NCBI RefSeq assembly: GCF_039541915.1
Contig: NZ_BAABHD010000021.1
Location: forward strand, 186,001 to 250,000
Length of the DNA stretch: 64,000 nt
Direction of reading: 5' to 3'
From: Nibrella saemangeumensis
GTDB lineage: Bacteria; Bacteroidota; Bacteroidia; Cytophagales; Spirosomataceae
Below are positions 17,789 through 25,531 of this stretch, one piece after another. The notes under the pieces are model-generated. The model saw only the letters and a list, made by a program, of their open reading frames with translations. It was not told the origin of the DNA and did no database searches. Both the position numbers and the translations under genes were made by a program. The stretch's first letter is position 1; each line of letters begins with the position of its first letter.

Positions 17789-17937
17789 ACAGGAAAGGGA
17801 GGGCAGTTCGTCAGCAAAGATACTACCTAATCTCGGTGGATTAGATGACCCTATTTAAATAATTGTGCAAACAATCTCAATCGCAGCTATGTTATTGTGT
17901 TCAAACAACGCCTGCCGACGAGGCAGGTCATTACGTT

Positions 17938-18270
17938 ATGAAAATGAAAAAGATGATGATAGCGGCCGCTGTAAGTGCCGCTCTAATGTGGTCGGGTACC
18001 GTTTTTGCCCAGGCCGTGCAGGAGGCTAAAGAAGCCAAAAAGGAAATGAAGGCCGAGAAGAAACTGGACAAAGCCCAGAAGAAGCTCGAAAACGCGAAAG
18101 AAGATGATGGGATTGTTGGTATTACCAGCCCCAGAACCAAAATAGAAAAAGCGGAGAAGAAGCGCGAAAAGGCCATTAAGAAGGAGATCAAGAGCGATGC
18201 GAAGGACCTGAAGGCGAAAGCCAAACGCAGAACCAAGAAAGCCGACAAAGTAGTGACTCCGAACGATTAA
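17938..18270 (+). CDS. Lys/Glu/Ala-rich exported protein (paralogue of 20518-20832)
   Basis: 110 residues from the ATG at 17938 (MKMKKMMIAAAVSAA...), chosen because the paralogue starts identically; an upstream in-frame start at 17863 would bury the signal peptide. A signal peptide ending near VFAQA is followed by a highly charged helical mature part built of AKKEMKAEKK-like repeats, with a short break (DDGIVGITSPRTK). Predicted to be an extended periplasmic or envelope helix. Function unknown. A strong terminator follows. Confidence 0.8.
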   Translation: MKMKKMMIAAAVSAALMWSGTVFAQAVQEAKEAKKEMKAEKKLDKAQKKLENAKEDDGIVGITSPRTKIEKAEKKREKAIKKEIKSDAKDLKAKAKRRTKKADKVVTPND

Positions 18271-18311
18271 GCGTAGTCGCTCCGTATTCTACTCCACCCA
18301 TGAACAACGAC

Positions 18312-18344
18312 AGCCCGGTTACTGAGTAGCCGGGCTTTTTTTTT
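18312..18344 (+). terminator. intrinsic terminator
   Basis: AGCCCGG (18312-18318) pairs with CCGGGCT (18330-18336), followed by a run of about ten T. It ends the Lys/Glu-rich exported protein gene. Confidence 0.85.
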
Positions 18345-18459
18345 CAAGGCCCTTCAACGTTACCTATATACGACAAAAGCAAAACATTATGACCCCAGCC
18401 GTGTTCAATCAACAGGGGCAGCACAAGGCGCTCTTTGTACTCAACAAACCACAAGTATT

Positions 18460-19008
18460 ATGGCTAATTACACAGACAACACAGGTATGACAGGTTCCTC
18501 GACACGCAGGACGTCAGGGATGATGACGGCGATCTTCCGGGATCGTGAAAGTGCTGAACAGGCCTACGACGCATTACTCAATCATGGCTTTTCAAAGGAT
18601 GATGTAAACCTCGTAATGTCTGATGACACGCGCAAGCGGAATTTCGACAATGACAGCTACCGGAATGACAACTCGGATCTGGGCGATAAAGCTATGGAAG
18701 GAGCCGGTAAAGGGTCGGCCATTGGCGGTACGCTTGGGGCCATTGCCGGAGCCATCGCGGCTATCGGTACCTCGCTGGCAATTCCCGGTTTAGGGCTGGT
18801 CATTGCCGGGCCTATCGCGGCTGGTCTGGCCGGTGCTGGTGCCGGTGGCCTGACGGGTGGTATCATTGGGGCTTTGACGGGAGCCGGTGTACCTGATGAT
18901 CGCGCTAAAGAATATGAATCAGGTATTAAAGAGGGCGGCATTGTCATTGGCGTTGAACCCCGTAATGAAGCCGACGTGCGTTATCTGGAACAGCACGGGT
19001 TCCATTGA
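18460..19008 (+). CDS. general stress protein 17M/YflT-like with glycine-zipper
   Basis: 182 residues. The N-terminal third has a GSP17M/YflT-like alpha/beta module (MTAIFRDRESAEQAYDALLNHGF... DDVNLVMSDDTR). The middle (about 80-145) is a Gly/Ala-rich double hydrophobic segment (GTLGAIAGAIAAIGTSLA; GPIAAGLAGAGAGGLTGG) typical of glycine-zipper membrane insertion. The C-terminus repeats a GGIVIGVEPRNEADVRYLEQHGF segment. Such proteins are linked to osmotic or envelope stress (family knowledge). It lies between the two Lys/Glu-rich protein genes. Confidence 0.82.
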   Translation: MANYTDNTGMTGSSTRRTSGMMTAIFRDRESAEQAYDALLNHGFSKDDVNLVMSDDTRKRNFDNDSYRNDNSDLGDKAMEGAGKGSAIGGTLGAIAGAIAAIGTSLAIPGLGLVIAGPIAAGLAGAGAGGLTGGIIGALTGAGVPDDRAKEYESGIKEGGIVIGVEPRNEADVRYLEQHGFH

Positions 19009-19031
19009 CAGAAAATACGATACACAGTCAA

Positions 19032-19067
19032 AAAAAGGCCGGAACCGATTGAGGTCCCGGCCTTTTT
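19032..19067. terminator. bidirectional-type intrinsic terminator
   Basis: AAAAAGGCCGG (19032-19042) pairs with CCGGCCTTTTT (19057-19067). It is 24 bases after the stress protein stop. Confidence 0.85.
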
Positions 19068-19233
19068 CTTGGGTAGTTACTGTTACTCATTCCAAAAATA
19101 ATTACCTATTAGGAAGGCAATAGTAAAAAATTCCTATAAACGCCGTAATTTAGTATTAACATTCTTGGGATAAAGGCGCGGTTTCGCATTAGCCAATAGT
19201 TCGGAGAATGATTAAATGATAAACGAGTAGTGT

Positions 19234-19263
19234 ACAACCCGGTCCGTGATGTGGCCGGGTTGT
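19234..19263 (+). terminator. orphan terminator-like hairpin, possible small RNA end
   Basis: ACAACCCGG (19234-19242) pairs perfectly with CCGGGTTGT (19255-19263), followed by CTGTTT. It lies about 170 bases beyond the preceding gene's own terminator, so it may end a separate small transcript. Confidence 0.35.
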
Positions 19264-19415
19264 CTGTTTAAGCCCGCCCTGAAACGGAGCCTCCCACCGG
19301 TGGTTGCCAGGCGACAAGCCTCTGATGGCAGCAACGGACAGCCGGTACAGCATGAAATATGATTAATTTTGCGTAGGTTTATACCAGATACTGATCATAT
19401 AACGAGCCGGCGGCA

Positions 19416-19847
19416 ATGATGGGAAGACATAACACGATATGGATCATTGATGACTGGCAAAGTTGTCAGACGGCAGAGCATCTCTGGGGGCTTACGTATA
19501 AACAGTACACGGTAGTGCCCTTATACACCGAATCGATGCTGGTCGCCCATCTGGAATCCACCCAGCAGGCACCCGCCATTATTCTGTTGGGTCATCTGCC
19601 GGGTAAGCACAATCAGCTCCGGTTATTACACGCCCTGAAAGCGCACGATGGCACCAGCCTCACCCCCATTATTGTGCTCACCAAAGCCGCCGATACGGCA
19701 TACCTCCGGGAGGCTTACGCCTTGCGGGCCAATGCCTGTGTAGAGAAGCCGTCTTCACCGGAAGAATACATCCCACTCATCACCCTCACGTGCGATTACT
19801 GGTTTAACTGTTGTACCCTGCCGGCCCATATAACGGCCTCTATTTAA
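19416..19847 (+). CDS. single-domain receiver protein lacking the phospho-acceptor Asp
   Basis: 143 residues with receiver fold. The acidic pair is present (IIDDWQ) as is the lysine (CVEKPSS) and the fourth-strand Thr (IIVLTKAAD), but the phospho-acceptor position reads AIILLGHLPGKHNQ, so Asp is Gly. Phosphorylation by a kinase is therefore not expected. The end CDYWFNCCTLP matches the tail of the Ser-substituted receiver at 17354-17788, so the two belong to one subfamily. Two adjacent ATGs (19416, 19419) make the start uncertain by one codon. Confidence 0.82.
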   Translation: MMGRHNTIWIIDDWQSCQTAEHLWGLTYKQYTVVPLYTESMLVAHLESTQQAPAIILLGHLPGKHNQLRLLHALKAHDGTSLTPIIVLTKAADTAYLREAYALRANACVEKPSSPEEYIPLITLTCDYWFNCCTLPAHITASI

Positions 19848-19850
19848 CGT

Positions 19851-20414
19851 TTAAGGTGTAGACAGCGACCGGATTACCCGGCAGGGGTTACCGGCGGCAA
19901 ACACATCAGCAGGAATGTCTCTGGTTACCACACTACCTGCCCCGATAATGGTGCGGTCGCCGATGGTAACGCCAGGGCAGATGACGGCGCTGCCGCCCAC
20001 CCACACGTCCTCCCCAATGGTGATGGGTTTGGCAAACTCTACCCCAGACGCCCGTACCTGGTAGTCGGTGGGGTGGGTAGCGGTGTACACCTGCACATTG
20101 GGACCGAACAGGGTCCGGCTGCCTATTTTTACGTATGTAACATCGAGCACCACGCAGTTGAAGTTGAAGAATACTCTGTCGCCAACGATTATATTGCTGC
20201 CATAGTCGCAGTAGAACGGCGGTTGCAGCCACAGGTCGGCGCCGGCGTTTGGGATCAATTCCTTTAGGATACGGGCCCGCTCTTCCGGCTGGTCTTCACG
20301 GCTGTCGTTCAGGTCCTTGATCAGCAGCCGGGTGCGCACCCGCTCTTCGGTAAGTTGCGGGTCCAGGGCGTTGTACAGCTCGCCGGTCAGCATTTTTTCT
20401 TTTTCAGTTTTCAT
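19851..20414 (-). CDS. maa: maltose/galactoside O-acetyltransferase family
   Basis: 187-residue left-handed beta-helix enzyme transferring acetyl from acetyl-CoA to sugars. The N-terminal Mac domain (EKMLTGELYNALDPQLTEER) is followed by hexapeptide repeats (NIIVGDRVFFNFNCVVLD, ITIGEDVWVGGSAVICPGVT, IGDRTIIGAGSVVTRDIP) and the catalytic-loop histidine in TATHPTD. The end AAGNPCRVIR is typical. It is convergent with the receiver gene (3-base gap). Confidence 0.93.
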   Translation of the reverse strand: MKTEKEKMLTGELYNALDPQLTEERVRTRLLIKDLNDSREDQPEERARILKELIPNAGADLWLQPPFYCDYGSNIIVGDRVFFNFNCVVLDVTYVKIGSRTLFGPNVQVYTATHPTDYQVRASGVEFAKPITIGEDVWVGGSAVICPGVTIGDRTIIGAGSVVTRDIPADVFAAGNPCRVIRSLSTP

Positions 20415-20517
20415 GAGGGCAGTGTTTAGGTTGTTTGCTCACTCAAACATTTTCGTTACCTGATATGTTATTAGGTTCGACAAACTTACCATAGTGACGG
20501 GTTTGCGCTAAAACGTT

Positions 20518-20832
20518 ATGAAAATGAAAAAGGTAATGATGACGGTAGCCGTTTGTGCTGCCCTGATGTGTTCGCAGGGTGCTTATGCCCAGGTTGTGCA
20601 GGAAGCCAAAGAAGCGAAAAAGGAAATAAAGGCTGATCGCAAAGAAGCCAAGGCCGAAAAGAAAATGATGAAGGCCGAGAAGCACGCCGGCACCCCTGAA
20701 GGCGATGCCAAAATGGCAAAAGCCGAAAAGAAGCAGGAAAAAGCAATGAAGAAGGAGATAAAGAGCGAAGTGAAAGATACGAAGGCCAACGCCAAAGCAA
20801 CCGTTAAGGAAGCCCGGAAGTCCTCCAACTAA
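20518..20832 (+). CDS. Lys/Glu/Ala-rich exported protein (paralogue of 17938-18270)
   Basis: 104 residues with a signal peptide (MKMKKVMMTVAVCAALMCS, cleavage near AYAQ) and a mature part of almost only Lys, Glu and Ala with some Asp and Thr (VVQEAKEAKKEIKADRKEAK...). The start region, the QEAKEAKKE motif and the KKEIKS segment are shared with the protein at 17938-18270, so they are paralogues separated by about 2.3 kb. Probable long periplasmic helix; function unknown. A strong terminator follows. Confidence 0.8.
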   Translation: MKMKKVMMTVAVCAALMCSQGAYAQVVQEAKEAKKEIKADRKEAKAEKKMMKAEKHAGTPEGDAKMAKAEKKQEKAMKKEIKSEVKDTKANAKATVKEARKSSN

Positions 20833-20869
20833 GTATCTTCTTTTCTATTCCACCCATTGATTCAGCAGG

Positions 20870-20912
20870 TAAGCCAGCCCGACCCATCAGCTGCCGGGCT
20901 GGCTTATTTTTT
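20870..20912 (+). terminator. intrinsic terminator
   Basis: TAAGCCAGCCCG (20870-20881) pairs with CGGGCTGGCTTA (20895-20906), then T6. It ends the Lys/Glu-rich gene and abuts the convergent TOPRIM-like gene. Confidence 0.85.
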
Positions 20913-21477
20913 AATGCGTTTCTACGAATCGGCCGACCTGCTGATGAAAATGCCTGAAACTCTCCGAACGACTTTCCAGCCATTTCACATCTAAACTGAG
21001 CAAGATCTGATTCGCTTTTTCGAGTTGCGTTTCGGTGACCTGACTGTTACCATAAACAGCTCGTTTGGCATCCCGGCGATTTAATGATTCCAAAGGGGTG
21101 TTCTTACCAGGCTCTTCCTGCCTGCGCTTGAGATACCAGAGCCAATGCTCAATACACTGCACCGGCAGCATAATGAATACCGAACCATCACCTTTGCAGA
21201 TTTTACTAAAGTAATCGCGTTTAGCCAGAATAGATGGCTCATGGGCGCTATCCATATCCCGGCCGACAAAAAGCACATCTAAGTTCAGCTTTACCTTTTG
21301 GAGTAACGCTTGTGGGAGAAGGGCGTCCACCTGGTCCCTGTTCCTGACTTTTATCCGCCAGCGAAATTCCTCATCTTCAATGAATGTATTCGGATAATGG
21401 TGGTCCAGATACTTAGACAGGAAATTTTGTTGTGCAGCATCCTCACCAAAAAAACCATAGGTAAACAGTTTCCTCAT
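20911..21477 (-). CDS. TOPRIM-like nuclease partner of AAA ATPase (candidate defence effector)
   Basis: 188 residues from the ATG at 21477, chosen because it overlaps the ATPase stop as ATGA. The pattern fits a TOPRIM fold: an early strand and acidic residue FTYGFFGEDAAQQNFL (E12), then a hydrophobic strand ending in DxD, LNLDVLFVGRDMD (D74, D76). A Trp-rich helical part follows (CIEHWLWYLKRR). It resembles the small TOPRIM proteins (DUF4276/DUF4435 type) that pair with ATPases in OLD/PARIS-like systems; exact family is not certain. It is presumably the nuclease or toxin controlled by the ATPase. Confidence 0.7.
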   Translation of the reverse strand: MRKLFTYGFFGEDAAQQNFLSKYLDHHYPNTFIEDEEFRWRIKVRNRDQVDALLPQALLQKVKLNLDVLFVGRDMDSAHEPSILAKRDYFSKICKGDGSVFIMLPVQCIEHWLWYLKRRQEEPGKNTPLESLNRRDAKRAVYGNSQVTETQLEKANQILLSLDVKWLESRSESFRHFHQQVGRFVETH

Positions 21478-22631
21478 TTGGGTACCCCTCCCAAAAAGCC
21501 AACTGTCCATGAATCACCGAGCGCATCGGTATAATGGGGAGGTTCCAGGCCCAACTCTGTGCTTTTTGCCGTATCTGGTTCTATAACATCCCGTTGCAAG
21601 TTTTTTACGTGGGTTGCTCCTTCTTCGTCTTTATCAAAAATAAAAACGCTCTCCGGCATATCCGCAAACATATCCAGCACCACCGGGCTATGCGTGGTCA
21701 TAATCACCTGAATATCCTTTTCCTCTACTAACAGCAGGATAAACTGGATTACCTCTTTGATACGGCGCGGGTGAATACCTTTTTCCGGCTCTTCTAAAAG
21801 GAGAAGCTTTGGCGGGTTGGGTTGGTTGATGATACAAAGGAGAGCAAGAAAATATAAAGTGCCTTCTGAGAGTTCATCGGCCCAATAGGTTATATCTTGA
21901 CGGCCATCCCTTAACCCAAGACGTCTAAAAGAGTATTTGTTTCCGTCCTCGGCGTAAAGCCTACGTATCTCTTCTGCTGGCTTAACATCATCTAATTTAA
22001 TTTCATCAAATTCAGGTATGCACTTCTGCAGATCATTCTCAATTTGTTGAAAAGCAGTTCTGCGGTATTTGACAAGCATTAAATCCAAAAAGCCGACGAG
22101 ATTAGAAGCATCGGCGTTGACTACTTCTTCTCCCGTGCCCACTGGCCCAGGCTTATTTAACTTATTCGGATCGGGTTTATAAATTTTAGGGCTGAGATAA
22201 TTTCGAAACTCTGGTTCAATCCTATCAATTATTGAATCTTCTACAGAAATAGTATTGCCGTTTTCATCAATAATAGCTGGAACAGCTTTATGAACAACTT
22301 GAGCTTCAAAATTTTCTATAACTATCTGCTTATCAAACAATAGTCGGTAAAAAGTTTCTGGCTGGCTATTAATCTGTCCTTCTAATGAACTCTTTATTTT
22401 AGATTTAAAATCAAAGGCATACTTAATACTATTTCGTTGATGCTTATATGAAACCCTCTCTAACTCGGCTAAATCATAAGAGCGAAACTCACGACTTTCA
22501 AAAAACTCCAACGCCTTCAGGAAATTACTCTTTCCAGAGTTATTTGGCCCGATCAGCAGATTGACCCTCTGTAAATCCAGGGTGACGTCTTTCAGGCTTT
22601 TAAAGTTTTGTATTGATACGCGCTTTAGCAT
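21474..22631 (-). CDS. AAA/ABC-type ATPase (AAA_15/AAA_21, OLD-like), candidate defence sensor
   Basis: 385-residue SMC/ABC-like ATPase. Walker A GPNNSGKS (28-35), ABC signature LSEGT (254-258), Walker B LLLLEEPE (276-283) and H-loop TTHSP (H314) are all present, so it should hydrolyse ATP as a dimer. The insertion between Walker A and signature is irregular and encoded by AT-richer DNA than its neighbours, a sign of horizontal acquisition. Its stop overlaps the TOPRIM-like gene start (ATGA). It begins 13 bases after the methylmalonyl-CoA epimerase gene on the same strand and may use that promoter. Confidence 0.88.
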   Translation of the reverse strand: MLKRVSIQNFKSLKDVTLDLQRVNLLIGPNNSGKSNFLKALEFFESREFRSYDLAELERVSYKHQRNSIKYAFDFKSKIKSSLEGQINSQPETFYRLLFDKQIVIENFEAQVVHKAVPAIIDENGNTISVEDSIIDRIEPEFRNYLSPKIYKPDPNKLNKPGPVGTGEEVVNADASNLVGFLDLMLVKYRRTAFQQIENDLQKCIPEFDEIKLDDVKPAEEIRRLYAEDGNKYSFRRLGLRDGRQDITYWADELSEGTLYFLALLCIINQPNPPKLLLLEEPEKGIHPRRIKEVIQFILLLVEEKDIQVIMTTHSPVVLDMFADMPESVFIFDKDEEGATHVKNLQRDVIEPDTAKSTELGLEPPHYTDALGDSWTVGFLGGVPK

Positions 22632-22644
22632 GATTTCTTCTTTT

Positions 22645-23052
22645 TTACTCCTTTATCTCCTGACACAACTCCACCAGTACCCCATTAGTACCTTTCGGGT
22701 GGAGGAAACAGACCAGTTTGTTGTCGGCTCCACGCTTGGGCGTTTCGTTCAACAGGGTGAAGCCTTCGCCCTTCAGCCGCTCCATTTCGGCCCGGATGTC
22801 GTTGACTTCAAAGGCCAGGTGGTGAATACCTTCGCCTTTCTTCTCGATGAACTTAGCAATGGGGCTATCGGGAGTGGTGGCTTCCAAAAGCTCAATTTTT
22901 GTCTGGTTAACTTTAAAGAATGAGGTAGTCACCCCCTCCGACTCTACAGCCTCGGCTTTGTAGGGAGCTATATTTAACAACTTCGTAAACAGCTCGTTGG
23001 AAGCGGCAATACTCTTGACGGCAATACCGATATGTTCGACGTTGGTCAGCAT
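22645..23052 (-). CDS. mce: methylmalonyl-CoA epimerase
   Basis: 135-residue VOC-fold enzyme interconverting (R)- and (S)-methylmalonyl-CoA in propionyl-CoA/succinyl-CoA metabolism. Metal-binding pattern: H7 (NVEHIGIAV), E53-type (KIELLEAT), H76-type (GIHHLAFEV) and a late E (GVLVELCQ). Family hallmarks SPIAKFIEKKGEGIHHLAFEV and HPKGTNGVLVEL are seen. Length is normal. Followed closely by the defence-like ATPase/TOPRIM pair. Confidence 0.95.
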   Translation of the reverse strand: MLTNVEHIGIAVKSIAASNELFTKLLNIAPYKAEAVESEGVTTSFFKVNQTKIELLEATTPDSPIAKFIEKKGEGIHHLAFEVNDIRAEMERLKGEGFTLLNETPKRGADNKLVCFLHPKGTNGVLVELCQEIKE

Positions 23053-23198
23053 GATGAATGAACAGAAAATACTGGATAAGGAATTGGCGGCTCTATATCG
23101 AACTTTTCCCGCGTGCCAAAAGTTAATAGCTTAGCGTCGCATGACAATGCAGGGGCTGTTATTTTCACGCTACATCGTCATTTTTAGTATATAGAGAT

Positions 23199-23525
23199 AT
23201 GGTTTCTGTTTCAGAAAAAGCAAAAGAAAAAATTGTTGAACTGCGCCAGAAGGAAGGGCTACAGGATAATTACGCCATCCGTGTAGCGGTACAGGGTGGA
23301 GGTTGCTCCGGCCTGATGTACGACCTGCAGTTCGACGCCACCGAACAACCCAACGACCATATCGTGGAAGACAAGGGTGTTCGGATTTTGGTAGATCGCA
23401 AGAGTTTGTTATACCTGGCTGGCACCGAACTGGATTTCTCCGACGGGCTGAACGGGAAAGGGTTTCAGTTTAAAAACCCCAACGCCAGCCGCACCTGCGG
23501 CTGTGGCGAAAGCTTTGCTGTTTAA
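23199..23525 (+). CDS. iron-sulfur cluster assembly A-type carrier (HesB/IscA)
   Basis: 108-residue scaffold/carrier that delivers Fe-S clusters to apoproteins. The three conserved cysteines are present: C36 (QGGGCSGLMY) and C100/C102 (RTCGCGESF). The hydrophobic middle (GVRILVDRKSLLYLAGTELDF) is typical. Divergent from mce, with its own terminator downstream; no isc/suf genes adjoin. Confidence 0.95.
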   Translation: MVSVSEKAKEKIVELRQKEGLQDNYAIRVAVQGGGCSGLMYDLQFDATEQPNDHIVEDKGVRILVDRKSLLYLAGTELDFSDGLNGKGFQFKNPNASRTCGCGESFAV

Positions 23526-23527
23526 CT

Positions 23528-23549
23528 GACCGGGCGTAAGCGCCCGGTC
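23528..23549 (+). terminator. hairpin after HesB/IscA gene
   Basis: GACCGGGCG (23528-23536) pairs with CGCCCGGTC (23541-23549) with a 4-base loop; the T tract is short (ATATTTCTT). Confidence 0.55.
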
Positions 23550-23570
23550 GATATTTCTTGTAAGGTTGTG

Positions 23571-23604
23571 AAAAAGCACCGTCGGCTTCCAGACGGTGCT
23601 TTTT
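23571..23604. terminator. bidirectional intrinsic terminator
   Basis: AAAAAGCACCGTC (23571-23583) pairs with GACGGTGCTTTTT (23592-23604). It separates the convergent Fe-S carrier and MetE-like genes. Confidence 0.88.
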
Positions 23605-23610
23605 TGTGTC

Positions 23611-24651
23611 TTACGCCATTACCGCCAGTTGCTCCCGCACCTTCCGGGCACCGGCCACCATATTGATCAGCTTCTGCCGGGCGGCCCAGCGGGCGGTCTG
23701 GCTCAGACCACAGTCGGGAGCCACGGCCAGTTTCTCGGCTGGCACGTATTGCAGGCACCGCCGAATGCGCTCCTCCACGTCGGCCACGGTTTCGATGTAA
23801 TAGTTCTTTACGTCGATGATACCCACAGCCACGTCCATTACCTGCGCAAACTCGGCCAGCAGTTCAATCTCGGCAAATTCGCGGTTAGCCATTTCAATAT
23901 GCACCTCGTCGACAGTCAGGTCCAGAAAATCCGGCAGCATGGGTTTGATGCTCCGGTAGCCGACCGGCCGCCCTTTGAAGTTGCCAAAGCATAAGTGCGT
24001 CGACAGGCGGCCTTTGCCTACCACCGGAGCCACCGTCCGGTTGAAGATCTCGACAAAGCGCCGGGTATCTTCCCGGTAAGCATAGCACGACATCGACGGT
24101 TCATCGACGGTGATTTCGGTACAGCCGGCCGCAACCAGTTCTTCCAGCTCCTTACTCACAAACGGCAGTAATGCTTCTGTAATGGCGTACCGGTCTTTAT
24201 AGCGGTCGTTCGGCAGCATCCGGCCGCTGAGCGTGTAGGGCCCCGGTACCGAGGCTTTCAGCGTAGGGCCGGCGGGTGCCAGTTTCTTCAGCCGCTGGTA
24301 TTCCCTAACCGCCCCTAATCCTTTTGGAGCGGTCAGTTCATCCACAATGGAGTGCTTGCCCCGCTGGTCGTGGGCAGGCGGACCAAACTTGCGGGTTTCG
24401 CTGTGATTAGGCTGCAGCCCTTTGATGAAGCCGTAGAACGACAGGTTGAAGTCGAGCCGGGTCTGTTCGCCGTCGGTAATGACATCGAGGCCGGCGGTAA
24501 TCTGGTCGTGTACGGCCGCGACTACCGCATCGTCAATCATTTCCTCCACGTCGGCCGGACCAAACTGGTCGAGGTGCTGCGTAGCGAACTCCAGCCAGCC
24601 GGGAAACGGATAACTCCCGACAACGGTAGTACGGATGGGTATGGGTTGCAT
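23611..24651 (-). CDS. cobalamin-independent methionine synthase-like protein (MetE C-terminal type)
   Basis: 346-residue (beta/alpha)8 protein related to the C-terminal half of MetE. Seen: TTVVGSYPFPGW at the start, ITDGEQTRLDF near 58-68, the putative zinc-thiol site H and C in STHLCFGNF, and a late C in VAPDCGLSQTARW. Short MetE-like proteins act on varied methyl donors or aryl ethers, so true methionine synthase activity is uncertain. Last gene of a minus-strand operon with an SDR (24-base gap) and a Gfo/Idh oxidoreductase, which suggests a catabolic rather than core methionine role. Confidence 0.85.
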   Translation of the reverse strand: MQPIPIRTTVVGSYPFPGWLEFATQHLDQFGPADVEEMIDDAVVAAVHDQITAGLDVITDGEQTRLDFNLSFYGFIKGLQPNHSETRKFGPPAHDQRGKHSIVDELTAPKGLGAVREYQRLKKLAPAGPTLKASVPGPYTLSGRMLPNDRYKDRYAITEALLPFVSKELEELVAAGCTEITVDEPSMSCYAYREDTRRFVEIFNRTVAPVVGKGRLSTHLCFGNFKGRPVGYRSIKPMLPDFLDLTVDEVHIEMANREFAEIELLAEFAQVMDVAVGIIDVKNYYIETVADVEERIRRCLQYVPAEKLAVAPDCGLSQTARWAARQKLINMVAGARKVREQLAVMA

Positions 24652-24675
24652 GAGGGTCTCTCTGGTTAATAACGT

Positions 24676-25464
24676 TTATTCATATTGCCCTTCGCTGACC
24701 GACCAGCCGCCGTCGACGGTCAGCACCTGCCCGGTGGCGTAGCGGGAGTAATCGGACATAAAATACACGGCGGCACCATCGAGGTCATCGGGCGCGCCGA
24801 TACGCCCCCCATCAAGCGGCTGCTTGGTGCGGATAAAGGCCATAATTTCTTCGTCGCCGGCCGCCCGCTGCGCCATGGGCGTTTCAACCAGCGCCGGCGC
24901 AATAACGTTTATCCGGATGTTGTCGGCCGCGTAGTAGGCCGCAATGGATTTGGTAAAGCCAAACACAGCCGATTTGGCCGCGGCATAGGCATGGGTCACA
25001 AAATGGCGGGGCGAGGGCGAATACCCCAGCACCGAACTCATATTCAGAATAGTCCCCCCGCTCCCCTGCTCATGAAAAGTCCGGATAGCGGCCTGGTTGG
25101 CCAGCATCAGCGAGGTCAGGTTCATAGAAAATGTTTCGTTCCAGCCCTCCAGCGTCAGTTCGTGCAGCGGACCATCGCCGAACTTCCGGCCGCTGCCACC
25201 GGCCACGTGATAAAGGCCGTCAATGCCGTCAAAGAGTTGCAGACACAGATCAATAGCCCGCTGTGCCGTACCCGGTTCGGCCGCATCGCCCGTCATGGCC
25301 AGACCCCCACCGGCCAACTGTCGCTCGGCAGCCGCGCAGCTTTCCGGATTGCGCCCGACTACGACAACGCGGGCCCCCTCGCGCACAAAGGCCTGAGCCG
25401 CCGACAGGCCAATGCCCGTGGTACCGCCGATAATGACAATTCGTTTGTTGGTTAACCAAGTCAT
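24676..25464 (-). CDS. short-chain dehydrogenase/reductase
   Basis: 262-residue NAD(P)-dependent oxidoreductase. Cofactor motif GGTTGIG (13-19), a basic residue after the second strand (VVGRNPE), the catalytic Ser region NMSSVLGYS and YxxxK as YAAAKSA, and the C-terminal TGQVLTVDGGWS are present. Substrate unknown; neighbours suggest sugar or small aldehyde/alcohol metabolism. Middle gene of the operon 26725-23611. Confidence 0.93.
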   Translation of the reverse strand: MTWLTNKRIVIIGGTTGIGLSAAQAFVREGARVVVVGRNPESCAAAERQLAGGGLAMTGDAAEPGTAQRAIDLCLQLFDGIDGLYHVAGGSGRKFGDGPLHELTLEGWNETFSMNLTSLMLANQAAIRTFHEQGSGGTILNMSSVLGYSPSPRHFVTHAYAAAKSAVFGFTKSIAAYYAADNIRINVIAPALVETPMAQRAAGDEEIMAFIRTKQPLDGGRIGAPDDLDGAAVYFMSDYSRYATGQVLTVDGGWSVSEGQYE

Positions 25465-25483
25465 ATTTTAATGGGCAGTTTGC

Positions 25484-25526
25484 AGTGGGCAGTATACAGC
25501 GGCAACTTTTCTGCCTACTGCCCACT
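25484..25526. repeat. imperfect hairpin of GCAGTGGGCAGT-type repeat
   Basis: AGTGGGCAGTATACAG (25484-25499) pairs with 25511-25526 (14 of 16 positions), and GGGCAGT is also directly repeated at 25474-25480. It sits between two genes of the same operon, like a dispersed intergenic repeat. Confidence 0.5.
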
Positions 25527-25531
25527 AAGGA

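Larger units (their letters stand above)
19009..19415. other. 407-base interval with two hairpins, no protein gene
   Basis: Contains the terminator of the stress protein gene (19032-19067), then an AT-rich stretch and a second perfect 9-bp hairpin (19234-19263) with no gene ending before it. The final 150 bases should hold the promoter of the receiver gene at 19416. Confidence 0.5.
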
